Below, in pieces: positions 9,106 to 16,505 of a DNA stretch of 23,343 bases; positions within the stretch are counted from its first letter, which is position 1, and each line of letters starts with the position of its first letter. The notes beneath the pieces are model-generated. The model had not been told where the DNA came from. It did not search any database and worked only from the letters and a program-made list of their open reading frames with translations. The translations under genes and the position numbers were made by a program. Origin of the DNA: a virus; the IMG/VR virus record IMGVR_UViG_3300046792_000132, positions 1-23,343 of that record, one strand, 5' to 3'.

Positions 9106-11194
9106 TCTTTTTCTCCGTGTTCTGCTTGTCCGCCGTAAGCAAATGGTCGACCCACTTCAAGATCCCGTCCATCCGCGTCTTGTAGGCGCCGATGGCGGTG
9201 TTGAGCAGTTCGATTTGCGGCCACTTCTTCTCGCCTTCCGCTTGTGCGAGGAAATTCTCGGCTTGCGCCAGCAGGTTGGTCACCTTCGCGGACATCTCCT
9301 GCAACTCGCCCTGCAACCGCGCCAGCATGATCTTCGTCTCGATCTGCTGCGTGGTCGCGTCGAGCTTCATCTGCTGCGACTCGAGTTGCAACTTGCCCTG
9401 CTTCACCTGCACCTCGAGCATCTTCGCATCCGGCGGCGACGGCAGATCCCCCGGCGAGCCGTCCTTGTTCGGCGGCGGCGGCGGGAAGATCTCGTCGATC
9501 CCCGGCACCCGCTGCGCCTCGAGGTAACGGCGCACACTCTGGTAGCGGTTGAATCCCGGCACCTTGAACGCGAGCGCCATCATCGCTTCCGACTGCTTCA
9601 GCCGCTGCACGTCCGAGATCACGTTCGGGTCTGCCGCGGGCCGGATCGCCGTCGAGGGCGAGTCGTAGTCGTTCGGCATGATCATGCCGCCGGGACCGAC
9701 GAGGTCGTCGTAGAGCGGGTCCGCGGTGAGGAAATAGCGATTGAGTTGGTAGAGCGCGCTGAACTCGGCCTTGAACGCGCGCCAGTCGCGCTTGTAAATC
9801 GCGCTGAACACGCGCTGGCCGTTCATGTTCATCGTCTCGGCGGTTTGCGCCGGGGTGTTCTGCCCGATGTTCTCCCCGACCTGGAGGTCGTTGGCGGAGG
9901 CGATGCGCTCCGCGTACTGCACCAGGAAGCCCATCAACTGGAACAGCGTCTGGCTTGGCTCCCTGACGGGGAGAGGCACGATGTTGTCGCGCAGCGAGGA
10001 GCCGATCACGTCGATCTGCTTCCACTCCATCGGGCGGAACATGTGAGAGCCGCTCTTCATCTTCGCGCCGCGGCCGACGAAGCCACCGGCCTGGGTCGCC
10101 ATCGCCCCGGCGTCGATCATCTGGTTGAGCGCGGTGTCCACCGAGGCGTTGATCGGCCCCAGCATCCGGCCGAAGCCGAGGTCGTAGTAGGAGCCATCGG
10201 GCGACGGGATGAAGCCGAACTTGATGTAGACGACGTCGGGCTGGATCTTGATGATGTCGCCGTCCTTGGTGCGGAACACGCCGTCGCTCGACCAGCGCGC
10301 GACGATGCGGCGCAACCGCCCCGATCCCGTCTCGACGGTGACGAAGTACGGCTCGAGGTAGCCGTCGTCGTCGAGGTCGTACCAGCACATCTGCTCGATC
10401 ATCTCGACCGGGGTCGCATCGTCCATCGGCGGGCGGTGCATCTTGTCCGCCTTGTCCTGCTCCGCGGTGAACTCGTCCTGCATCGGCTCCCGGTCGGAGC
10501 GGATCGCGCGGTTGGCGTAGGTCGAGTCGTCGTCCACCTCGCCGTGGTTGCACCACACCCCGCGCGTCACGCGCTCATGGATGGTGTTGCGGCTGATGGA
10601 GAGGATGTGCGAGGCGCGCGGTGCATCGTTGATGTCGCACTTGGTCCAGTAGTTGATCACCAGGTCCTTCGGCGACACCACCTCGGAGTTGTTGCGCTTG
10701 AACACCGGATCGAAGGTGACCTTCTTGAAGAACATGCCGAGGATCGGCTGGATCAGGAGTCCCTTGTCGGTCTCCGATTCCCAGTTCGGCATCTGCTCCA
10801 TGCACTGCCACGTCATGTGGGCGCCGATGCGCTGGCAGCGCGCGGTCTTCTCGCCCTTCGGGTCTGGCCCGAACACCTTGGCCTTGACGAGGTCGTTGTC
10901 GTTGATGAGCATCGCGTAGGCCCGCGCGTGGAAGTGCAGCGCAGCTACGGTGACCAGCGGGAACTTGACGTTCGAGCACCCGACCCACGGCTCCGACTTC
11001 TCTTCCACGACTTGGAGGGCCAATTTAAACGCATCGGCGTTGGCGATTTCCCACTCCGAGCGCGACGATCGATCCTTGCGGTAGCCGTCGATCACCTGGT
11101 TCGCGATCTGCTGGCAATGCTCCGGCTCCAGCATGTCCGCGATGTTGGGTGACGTCATCGCCGCGTCGAGGTTGTACTTGACCCGCGTGTCCAT
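8984..11194 (-). CDS. Portal protein (736 aa)
   Basis: A large soluble protein immediately after the large terminase gene. The N-terminal part contains SEPWVGCSNVKFPLVTVAAL, then TFDPVFKRNN and SPKDLVINYW near residues 155-185, typical of P22-type portal wing regions. Residues about 590-700 are a long Gln/Lys/Glu-rich helical stretch, as expected for the P22 C-terminal barrel, and P22 portal is of similar length (725 residues). The last 40 residues are Gly/Ala-rich. Known role: a dodecameric ring at one capsid vertex through which DNA is packaged and ejected. ATG 11194 was chosen because it is one base after the terminase stop; the 49 residues upstream in frame lie within terL. The ribosome-binding site is weak, so translation is probably coupled. 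Confidence 0.88.
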   Translation of the reverse strand: MDTRVKYNLDAAMTSPNIADMLEPEHCQQIANQVIDGYRKDRSSRSEWEIANADAFKLALQVVEEKSEPWVGCSNVKFPLVTVAALHFHARAYAMLINDNDLVKAKVFGPDPKGEKTARCQRIGAHMTWQCMEQMPNWESETDKGLLIQPILGMFFKKVTFDPVFKRNNSEVVSPKDLVINYWTKCDINDAPRASHILSISRNTIHERVTRGVWCNHGEVDDDSTYANRAIRSDREPMQDEFTAEQDKADKMHRPPMDDATPVEMIEQMCWYDLDDDGYLEPYFVTVETGSGRLRRIVARWSSDGVFRTKDGDIIKIQPDVVYIKFGFIPSPDGSYYDLGFGRMLGPINASVDTALNQMIDAGAMATQAGGFVGRGAKMKSGSHMFRPMEWKQIDVIGSSLRDNIVPLPVREPSQTLFQLMGFLVQYAERIASANDLQVGENIGQNTPAQTAETMNMNGQRVFSAIYKRDWRAFKAEFSALYQLNRYFLTADPLYDDLVGPGGMIMPNDYDSPSTAIRPAADPNVISDVQRLKQSEAMMALAFKVPGFNRYQSVRRYLEAQRVPGIDEIFPPPPPNKDGSPGDLPSPPDAKMLEVQVKQGKLQLESQQMKLDATTQQIETKIMLARLQGELQEMSAKVTNLLAQAENFLAQAEGEKKWPQIELLNTAIGAYKTRMDGILKWVDHLLTADKQNTEKKNAATSGDNGGGEGGMALPSGDTGLFTAAGAGTGGDQAAMG

Positions 11195-11195
11195 G

Positions 11196-12794
11196 TCAGT
11201 AGCCTGTGTGTTTGTTGCGTCCGCCGCTGTAGGGGCCGCTACCCTGCCTGCGGCGCTCTTCCCACTCCTCCTCCAACTCCTCCTGCGGAGTGGACGGGGT
11301 GACCATCTTGTCGAGGCCGAGCGCGAGTGTAGCAAACGCATCCGGCACGTCGTCGTTAAGTCCCCGCGGGAACTCCAGGATCTCCTGCTGCACGTCGGGG
11401 AACCAGTCCGCCTCGGTGTCCCACTTTACACGCTTGCCCCGCATCATGCGCTGGAAGCCCCGCGCGCGGGTCATCTTGTCATCGACGGGGGTCAGTTCCT
11501 CGATCAGCAGCATCAGGTCTTTCCCCTTGCGCCGCTGTTCATGCGCCTCCGCGTCGATCCCGGCCTTCAGCCCCTTCAGGATCGTACCGTCCTCGAGGAA
11601 CCACACCTGCGGGTTGAACGTCTCCTCCATCGCGTAGAGTTCGTCGATGATCTCCTTGCCGTCCATCCGCGCGCGGCGCACGAACTCGACGTACCAGGTC
11701 CCGTCGTAGTCGATGGAGACGATCGGCAGCACGGTGTAGTCCCGCCGCGCCTTCTTGCTGATGGCGAAGTCCCCCGACGCGTAGAAGATCCGCTTGGCCC
11801 TGGCTTTAGGATCTTTGTCCGCCTCGGTCATCGGCAGGAACTCGCTCAACTGGAAGTAGCCGGAGGAGGTGTCGACCGCCTTGTTCCGGTACTCCATGTT
11901 GTAGTTCTCGAGCCGCCCCTGCCGGATGTAGTTCTGCCGCAGCCGCAGCAGTTTCTCCCGGCTGTACCGCTCCGGCCAGAGGATGTTCTCGAAGTTGTCG
12001 TCGTGCGCGGCCCATACGCGAGACAACCAGTTTTCCTCGTCGTTGATCAGGTTCTGCAAAATACTGTCAACGTGGAGGATGGTTCCCACCACACGAATCA
12101 AGCCGGTGGGCGACATGGCGGGCATCAGTGCAGACAACAACCACGACATGGCTTTTTCCCGCCGATCCTGCGACATCACCTGCTCGTCGTCCTCGGCATC
12201 GTCCATCATCACCAGGCCGGGGCGGCGCGTGCCCCAGTTCAAACCACGAACTGAAGTGCCGAAGCCGATCGACGTAACGCGAAACTGGTAACCGGAGTCG
12301 AGCGTGCATATGAAGTCGTCCTGTGAATCCTTCTCTGTAAAGTCGCGCACCTTGAAGTGGTGGCGGATGGACTCGTTGCCCATCAACGAGTCTTTCAGGT
12401 TCCGCACGAACTCGATGGCTTTATTTCTTGTATTACTGACGACGACGGCATACGGCGTGGCGCGGAACAGCAGCATGGCGAGCACGTAGGCGAGCGTGAT
12501 GGCCGTGGATTTAGCGTGCCCGCGCGGCGCCGCCAGGGCGACCTGTGGATGGTCGGAGGTGACCATCTCCCACGCCTCATGGTGGAACGGCGGGGAGACG
12601 GTGGGGGTGTCGAGCGTCCCGAGCAGGAAGGTGTCGAGGAACCCCGCCATCATGTCGGCGGTGAGGTGAATCCGGGGTGGGAGAGGATCTGGTGCAGGCG
12701 CGGCCGCAGGGGCGTAGACGGGCGCTGGGGGCCGCAGCCACGGGGAAGGCTCCATGACCACCGCCTCGTCCAGCGGATCGCCCCACGGGTCCAT
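11196..12794 (-). CDS. terL: Terminase large subunit (532 aa)
   Basis: The packaging motor ATPase and headful or site-specific nuclease. Visible motifs: Walker A APRGHAKST at residues 89-97, Walker B LVMMDDAED at 194-202 and coupling motif VVGT at 235-238 make up the N-terminal ATPase. The C-terminal RNase H-like nuclease shows D342 in ASGDFAIS, acidic residues near 401-402 (FLEDG) and D482/D485 in LNDDVPDAFA. The first 40 residues are proline/alanine-rich and unlike the core. Length is normal for the family. ATG 12794 overlaps the terS stop as TGATG and is preceded by AGGAAGACTG. It works with the small subunit and the portal encoded on either side. Confidence 0.95.
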   Translation of the reverse strand: MDPWGDPLDEAVVMEPSPWLRPPAPVYAPAAAPAPDPLPPRIHLTADMMAGFLDTFLLGTLDTPTVSPPFHHEAWEMVTSDHPQVALAAPRGHAKSTAITLAYVLAMLLFRATPYAVVVSNTRNKAIEFVRNLKDSLMGNESIRHHFKVRDFTEKDSQDDFICTLDSGYQFRVTSIGFGTSVRGLNWGTRRPGLVMMDDAEDDEQVMSQDRREKAMSWLLSALMPAMSPTGLIRVVGTILHVDSILQNLINDEENWLSRVWAAHDDNFENILWPERYSREKLLRLRQNYIRQGRLENYNMEYRNKAVDTSSGYFQLSEFLPMTEADKDPKARAKRIFYASGDFAISKKARRDYTVLPIVSIDYDGTWYVEFVRRARMDGKEIIDELYAMEETFNPQVWFLEDGTILKGLKAGIDAEAHEQRRKGKDLMLLIEELTPVDDKMTRARGFQRMMRGKRVKWDTEADWFPDVQQEILEFPRGLNDDVPDAFATLALGLDKMVTPSTPQEELEEEWEERRRQGSGPYSGGRNKHTGY

Positions 12795-13378
12795 CAGTCT
12801 TCCTGCGACATCACGAACACGTCAACGGCATTTTTAGGGGGGTCGGCCGCGGGGTCGGCCGGGGCGGCGGGAATGGCGTTGATCTCCTTGGCCGCGCTGA
12901 AGCGTTTCAGCCGGTTGGCGATCTCGAACAGTTCGGCCATCGAGTCATCGGTTTTCTCCTCCCGCCCGTCCACCACCCGCAGGGCCTGCGCCCGCCGGTC
13001 CATGAGGGAGGAGGCGATCCGGGCGAGGTCCACCGCGGGCACCGCCTTGTAGACCTTGGACCCATCCTTGAGGACGTGCTCGTCGCCGAGGATCAGGCGC
13101 TCGCCAAGCTGGCGCAGCGCCTTGTGCGCCAGGTGGCTTAAAACGCCCGCCTCGACCTCCGCCACCTCTTTCCGGTAGGTAGCCGCCATCCGGCCCCATT
13201 CCGGCGTTCCTACGAGCCGCAGGACGGTCGCACGGGGCACGCCGAGGATGTCCGCGGCAGTCTGGGAGTCCTTGCCGCGCAGCCACGCCTGCACGGCCTC
13301 GCGGAACGTCTCGTCGGAGATCCGGTCGGGGAGGGACGGGGGGCGGGCCAGCCGCAGCGGCTTCGGATAGAGGGGCAT
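12794..13378 (-). CDS. terS: Terminase small subunit (194 aa)
   Basis: Recognises phage DNA and presents it to the large subunit. Residues about 37-57 (DSQTAADILGVPRATVLRLV) form a helix-turn-helix, followed by helical oligomerisation segments rich in Ala/Leu/Arg/Glu (about 65-165) and an Ala/Pro-rich tail before VDVFVMSQED. Size and place directly before terL are typical. ATG 13378 overlaps the preceding stop as TAATG. An upstream in-frame extension of 54 residues exists but is Arg/Pro-rich, lies over the neighbouring gene and has no matching signal, so the short form is preferred. Confidence 0.85.
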   Translation of the reverse strand: MPLYPKPLRLARPPSLPDRISDETFREAVQAWLRGKDSQTAADILGVPRATVLRLVGTPEWGRMAATYRKEVAEVEAGVLSHLAHKALRQLGERLILGDEHVLKDGSKVYKAVPAVDLARIASSLMDRRAQALRVVDGREEKTDDSMAELFEIANRLKRFSAAKEINAIPAAPADPAADPPKNAVDVFVMSQED

Positions 13379-13560
13379 TACGGCTTCTTCTCCACCGGCT
13401 CCACCTTTTTGTTCACCGAGGTGTCGGCCCGGACGCCCGTTGCCTTGTCGGCGGAGGGGTAATCGCCGATTTGGACCGTGATCGACTGGCAGGAGGTGAA
13501 AAACAGCACGACGAGGCAGAGCAACAGGGCAATTGCGCACGCAATCGCGGCGCCAGCCAC
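13378..13560 (-). CDS. Small lipoprotein-like membrane protein (60 aa)
   Basis: After the start come about 20 hydrophobic residues (AIALLLCLVVLFFTSC), then a soluble tail ending VNKKVEPVEKKP. The FTSC sequence at about residues 21-24 resembles a lipobox, so the protein may be acylated and cleaved, or may simply stay as a single-span membrane protein; there are no basic residues before the hydrophobic stretch. GTG 13560 is preceded by GGAGGAAAAA, a textbook ribosome-binding site, and is preferred over the ATG eight codons upstream, which lacks one. It could be a spanin-like or lysis-associated lipoprotein, but no partner gene is visible. Function unknown. Confidence 0.68.
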   Translation of the reverse strand: MAGAAIACAIALLLCLVVLFFTSCQSITVQIGDYPSADKATGVRADTSVNKKVEPVEKKP

Positions 13561-13600
13561 TTTTTCCTCCGCCTGGGGGTCCATCGCGGGGAGTATACGA

Positions 13601-13626
13601 CTGCGCCCCCAGTCAAGGGGGCGCAG
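13601..13626. terminator. Strong GC hairpin, possible terminator or mRNA stabiliser
   Basis: A perfect 10-bp stem pairs CTGCGCCCCC (13601-13610) with GGGGGCGCAG (13617-13626) around a 6-base loop. It lies between the first late gene (stop at 13687) and the lipoprotein-like gene. No T-run follows on either strand, so classic intrinsic termination is uncertain; pausing or mRNA 3'-end protection is equally possible. Confidence 0.45.
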
Positions 13627-13686
13627 AAGGTGGATTGCCGTCCACTTAGCAGTTGCCCTCGTAGCGAATTCGGGGGCATGGGTAGT

Positions 13687-14079
13687 TTACGTCAACGCCG
13701 GCGCCTTGGTGTCGATGGTGCCGTCGGCGCGGGTGTAGAAGACGATGGTGTTGCCGTGGCCTTCCTTCACCTGGCTGCCATCCAGCGAAACGGTGTTTCC
13801 GGCGTTGAATCCGGTGAGCCAGGCGTCGAAAGCGGCACGGTCGGGGAAGTTGTCGGCCGCGGCACCCTCGCCCTCGCGGGGTCCCATCTTGTCCACCGCT
13901 TCGCCCAGTTCGGCGCCCTTGTCGTGCAGGGCCTCGGCGAACTTCAGGATGGTTTCGGAAGGGGCGTCGGCGTTCTCGGCGAGGAACTGGGCCACGCCGT
14001 AGGTCAGCGAGGCGACCGCTGCACCGGGGGTCTTCGACTTCACGACATCCTTGACGATCTTGGCGACGGCGTCGGTCAT
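13687..14079 (-). CDS. Unknown first gene of the leftward unit (130 aa)
   Basis: No family recognised. Starts MTDAVAKIVKDVVKSKTPG, has helical Ala/Glu-rich segments (ETILKFAEALHDKGAELGEA), then FPDRAAFDAWLTGFNAGNTV and a C-terminal strand-like end with NTIVFYTRADGTID. No membrane or signal segment is clear. ATG 14079 is chosen because GAGGAGACCCCC precedes it; eleven codons more are open upstream without such a site. As the first gene leftward of the divergent control region it may be expressed before or together with packaging genes. The 3' end carries a TAGTTTAC sequence at 13683-13690. Confidence 0.7.
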   Translation of the reverse strand: MTDAVAKIVKDVVKSKTPGAAVASLTYGVAQFLAENADAPSETILKFAEALHDKGAELGEAVDKMGPREGEGAAADNFPDRAAFDAWLTGFNAGNTVSLDGSQVKEGHGNTIVFYTRADGTIDTKAPALT

Positions 14080-14431
14080 GGGGGTCTCCTCGAGAAGGAA
14101 GGAGGGTAGCACAGGGGAGTTTACAAAAGCAAGGGGGCGGAAAATGGGGGGATTTTAACGTGCGGGGGTGTCAAAACTTGGCCCCGCGCGAATTTGCCCC
14201 CCGCCCCCTTACGCGCGCGTGACGCGAAACGCGGGCATGTGCCGCGCGTCCAGGTTAGGCACGCTACTTGCATGGCCTACGCTGGGCGGCACAAAGTGAC
14301 GGACGCCTAGCGGCACATTGCCGCAGTGTAAACTAATGAACAAATGATAACTAGTTTACAATCAAGCTCTTACCTGGCTGGCACGCTCGATGCATGTATA
14401 GCAGCGCAGTCAATCACACAAGGTGCACACA
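14080..14431. promoter_or_regulatory. Divergent intergenic control region
   Basis: This 352-base gene-free stretch separates leftward late genes from rightward early genes. It contains AGTTTACAA at 14118-14126, homopolymer-rich G tracts near 14131-14151, a GC-rich section with repeated ACGCG words near 14210-14250, and an AT-rich section from about 14325 with the inverted repeat described separately. A TTGACA hexamer reads leftward at 14172-14177, but no -10 element lies at a normal spacing, so the late promoter is not pinned down. Confidence 0.6.
14325..14362. promoter_or_regulatory. Inverted repeat with outward -10-like hexamers (operator/promoter)
   Basis: GTAAACTA at 14328-14335 and TAGTTTAC at 14352-14359 form a perfect 8-bp inverted repeat with a 16-base spacer. 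Extended outward, the arms read TAGTTTACACT leftward and TAGTTTACAAT rightward, giving -10-like hexamers TACACT and TACAAT facing the two transcription units. No good -35 is seen for either. The rightward hexamer lies 70 bases before the first plus-strand start. A dual promoter with overlapping operator half-sites is inferred. Confidence 0.5.
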
Positions 14432-14530
14432 ATGAATCCTGAAATCCTGATCTACATTGGCCTATGGGTTGCAGTCTTCGCGGTGCCGTTGGCCGTCTCG
14501 CTGTTCGACAATCGAAAGGATAAGCAATGA
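14432..14530 (+). CDS. Membrane microprotein (32 aa)
   Basis: First plus-strand reading frame after the control region. The product starts MNPEILIYIGLW, continues hydrophobic to LAVSLF near residue 25 and ends in charged DNRKDKQ: one transmembrane helix with a charged cytoplasmic tail. AAGG lies 8 bases before the ATG. The stop overlaps the next start as ATGA. Function unknown; small early phage membrane proteins can act in exclusion or as lysis regulators, but nothing here shows which. Confidence 0.6.
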   Translation: MNPEILIYIGLWVAVFAVPLAVSLFDNRKDKQ

Positions 14531-14694
14531 ACCATAAACTCCAAACGCGTATCGCCACGCTACGCGCCAAACAGCAAACCATTCTCGCGCTCGCGTCGCG
14601 CCCCGGTACTAGCACGATGGCATTTCGCGATTGCATTAGGCGTGCAAGTGACATCGACCAGCGCATTAAGGCAATGCATAGGGGCGCAAAGTGA
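14527..14694 (+). CDS. Small basic helical protein (55 aa)
   Basis: Starts MNHKLQTRIATLRAKQQTIL and ends IKAMHRGAK: basic and helical with no metal-binding motif. ATG 14527 is preceded by AAAGGATAAGC. It overlaps the previous gene as ATGA and the next as GTGA, so the three are translated as a unit. Function is not recognised; basic charge would allow nucleic acid binding. Confidence 0.62.
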   Translation: MNHKLQTRIATLRAKQQTILALASRPGTSTMAFRDCIRRASDIDQRIKAMHRGAK

Positions 14695-15377
14695 ATTATC
14701 ACCTGACAATGAAATCGAGCAATGCGAAAACGGGGCCGATTCCCGTTAGCACTAGCACGGCCGCCACATGCCCCGATGCATGCCCGTTCAAGCGCGACAC
14801 CACGGTAAACGGATGCTACGCGGATGGGGGGCCACTGGGAATGCACTGGGCCAAGGTAACCGAAGGGAAACGCGGTACAGACTGGGAAGCATTCCTGTCG
14901 GCCGTGCGCGGTATCGATAGCGGCGCATTGTGGCGCCACAATCAAGCCGGGGATTTGCCGGGGATTAATGATGCGCTGGACGTCGGCGCATTGGCGCAGC
15001 TAGTCGATGCGGCGCATGGAACGCGCGGCTTTACATATACCCATAAACCGCTAGGTTCTAGCGTTGAACGCGACGCGATACGCGCTAGCAACGATGCAGG
15101 ATTCACGATTAACCTGTCGGCCAACAATCTGCGCCATGCAGATGCATTGCTCGCCCTGAATATCGGCCCAGTGGCTGTGGTTCTACCGTCGGACCAAACC
15201 GAAAACTGCACCACGCCTAATGGCGCAAAGGTAATTGTCTGTCCCGCAACCCAGCGCGACGATGTCACATGCCTAGATTGTCAGGCATGCGCCAATCCGA
15301 AGCGTACCGTGGTAATTGGATTCCCCGCGCATGGCGCGAGCCACAAGCGCGCCACGATCATCGTCAAGAGGATTTGA
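14691..15377 (+). CDS. Cysteine-rich DUF7227-type phage protein (228 aa)
   Basis: Recognised by its N-terminal SSNAKTGPIPVS followed by TCPDACPF and GCYADGGPLGMHW, then WRHNQAGDLPG, GFTYTHKPLG, TINLSANNL and a C-terminal cysteine cluster. This pattern matches an uncharacterised family (DUF7227) spread through phages and mobile elements. Seven cysteines stand out: C27, C31, C42, C184, C194, C197 and C200, suggesting one or two metal or iron-sulfur sites. No biochemical function is established as far as I know. GTG 14691 has AGGGG six bases upstream and overlaps the previous stop; the family N-terminus usually extends a few residues before SSNAKTG, supporting this start over the internal ATG. 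Codons are less GC-biased than in the structural genes. Confidence 0.82.
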   Translation: MNYHLTMKSSNAKTGPIPVSTSTAATCPDACPFKRDTTVNGCYADGGPLGMHWAKVTEGKRGTDWEAFLSAVRGIDSGALWRHNQAGDLPGINDALDVGALAQLVDAAHGTRGFTYTHKPLGSSVERDAIRASNDAGFTINLSANNLRHADALLALNIGPVAVVLPSDQTENCTTPNGAKVIVCPATQRDDVTCLDCQACANPKRTVVIGFPAHGASHKRATIIVKRI

Positions 15378-15378
15378 A

Positions 15379-15543
15379 ATGAACCTGCAACCCATTAAAC
15401 CGGCACCCGTCGGCCCCTTTTTCTTTCACTGCATTGTGTGCGGAAACCGCTGCAATAGCGCTGCGGGTTTCGCTGACCTAGATGACGAGCCTTTTATTTA
15501 CTGGTGCGCCGCTTGCGCCGCCTATCACTTGAAAAAGGATTGA
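15379..15543 (+). CDS. Zinc-finger-like small protein (54 aa)
   Basis: Starts MNLQPIKPAPVGPFFFHC. Two cysteine pairs, CIVCGNRC (about residues 18-25) and WCAACAAYH (about 43-49), form a likely zinc knuckle. ATG 15379 is preceded by AGAGGATTTGAA and starts 2 bases after the DUF7227 stop; the longer upstream frame lies inside that gene and is rejected. Two-pair zinc modules of this size can bind nucleic acid or proteins; the actual role is unknown. Confidence 0.68.
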   Translation: MNLQPIKPAPVGPFFFHCIVCGNRCNSAAGFADLDDEPFIYWCAACAAYHLKKD

Positions 15544-15545
15544 AC

Positions 15546-15833
15546 ATGAAACCCTGTCCCATCTGCAATCGTCGCGTGCGCCGTCCTAACGGCAAGTGTG
15601 CCCAATGCGGTTTCGACCGTACCTCAATCGATCCCGGTACGCCGGAACAAATGCTACAGGAGCAACAAGGGGCAATGCTGCGGTTCCATGTCCCCACTGC
15701 ATTGCAATCGGCTTTCCTGGTGGCGCTCGCCGCGGGGCGGATTCGCTTTGATCCGGCCACGGACTGCTTCGTGCATCCCGAGGCAATCGAGCATGGTTAC
15801 GGCGAGTACATGATGCCGGGAGAGTATCAATGA
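15546..15833 (+). CDS. Zinc-ribbon protein (95 aa)
   Basis: N-terminal zinc ribbon MKPCPICNRRVRRPNGKCAQ with a second pair CAQC (C4/C7 and C18/C21), followed by a helical middle (TPEQMLQEQQGAMLRF) and a C-terminal part ending EYMMPGEYQ. ATG 15546 follows AAAAAGGATTGAAC, two bases after the preceding stop. It overlaps the next gene by ATGA. Zinc ribbons of the CPxC type are common in small phage regulators, but no target can be named. Confidence 0.7.
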   Translation: MKPCPICNRRVRRPNGKCAQCGFDRTSIDPGTPEQMLQEQQGAMLRFHVPTALQSAFLVALAAGRIRFDPATDCFVHPEAIEHGYGEYMMPGEYQ

Positions 15834-16033
15834 AGCCGCCCTTTGACATCGTCTTGACTGACTGCGACCAATGGGCCTCAGTCACTGCCAATGGGGACGC
15901 GGCAGAGGCTTGGCTTGAGGCTTGGATGATCGAGTCCGGCCGCGACGTCCAGGTCGCGTGGTCTATCTACTGGGGCGAGGTTTCGCCACTAGCGAATGAC
16001 GCGATCAGGGCCGGATTCACGATCGACATGTGA
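15830..16033 (+). CDS. Unknown small acidic protein (67 aa)
   Basis: Starts MKPPFDIVLTDCDQWASV and ends AIRAGFTIDM; acidic, Trp-rich (five Trp), with mixed helix and strand. ATG 15830 overlaps the previous stop as ATGA and has GGGAGAGTATCA before it. It is the last gene before the hairpin at 16041-16069, so it closes this operon. No family recognised. Confidence 0.66.
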   Translation: MKPPFDIVLTDCDQWASVTANGDAAEAWLEAWMIESGRDVQVAWSIYWGEVSPLANDAIRAGFTIDM

Positions 16034-16040
16034 TAGGGAA

Positions 16041-16069
16041 AAGCTATCAGCCCTTCGGGGCTGATAGTT
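16041..16069 (+). terminator. UUCG-tetraloop hairpin terminator
   Basis: A perfect 10-bp stem pairs CTATCAGCCC (16044-16053) with GGGCTGATAG (16058-16067) around a TTCG tetraloop, and two further pairs including a wobble extend it. It starts 8 bases after the stop of the preceding gene. Only TT follows the stem, so termination may be inefficient, but the form is typical of bacterial terminators. Confidence 0.68.
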
Positions 16070-16410
16070 CGATAGTTCGCAAAACCTGGACTGTCGTCAG
16101 GATGACAGTTTAGAAGTCGATTGTTTAGGGCTAAACTATCAAAAGTGGGTTTTTTATGCGATTGTCATATGCCCCAATTGAATCAATGCACTGCACCAGG
16201 TTCCGCCTTTTTAATCGACTATCAATAGCCTCCGGGGTTCGGCTACTTTCCCAATTCCATCGTAAACCATTGATCCCAATCGCTTCAATTACCATCACTT
16301 ATATACATTGGTAGATTAGTATATATATGGATACACACACTATGACAATTCTATATATAAAGCCTAACCCGCACATGTGCGCGTACGTGATGTAATACAA
16401 TAGATGAGTC

Positions 16411-16435
16411 TATATATATATATATATATATATAT
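16411..16435. repeat. (TA)12 dinucleotide tract
   Basis: Uninterrupted TA alternation for 25 bases followed by TTTTTC. It is self-complementary and easily melted. Other TA-rich words (GTATATATATGG near 16319, CTATATATAAAG near 16351) lie just upstream. Such a tract is unusual in a GC-rich phage and would be length-unstable. Confidence 0.9.
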
Positions 16436-16476
16436 TTTTCAGGCGTTTTGAGACACTTTTTTCTTACGCTTTGTTG

Positions 16477-16505
16477 TTGACAGTGGTTTTTCAATGCCTT
16501 ACATT
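16477..16505 (+). promoter_or_regulatory. Sigma70-type promoter for the HTH gene
   Basis: A consensus -35 TTGACA (16477-16482) is followed after 17 bases by TACATT (16500-16505), a 4-of-6 match to the -10 consensus. Transcription would start near 16512, leaving a leader of about 60 bases before the HTH gene at 16575. Confidence 0.7.

Noticed and set aside
7580-11152. Open reading frame of about 1190 codons on the plus strand opposite portal and scaffold genes
   Set aside because: It is a reverse-complement shadow of GC-rich coding DNA. The product is Arg/His/Leu/Val-rich low-complexity sequence with no motif, while the minus strand encodes recognisable portal, GroES and scaffold proteins.
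13595-13616. TTGACT and TATACT on the minus strand as a promoter for the lipoprotein-like gene
   Set aside because: The spacing is only 13 bases, too short for sigma70, and the hexamers lie within and beside a strong hairpin.
14172-14177. Leftward TTGACA as -35 of the late promoter
   Set aside because: No -10-like hexamer occurs at 15-19 bases from it, so it is not called as a promoter.
16156-16314. 52-codon plus-strand frame in the AT-rich region
   Set aside because: Weak ribosome-binding site, codon use unlike the neighbours, no recognisable motif; it occurs in a stretch full of hairpins and repeats.
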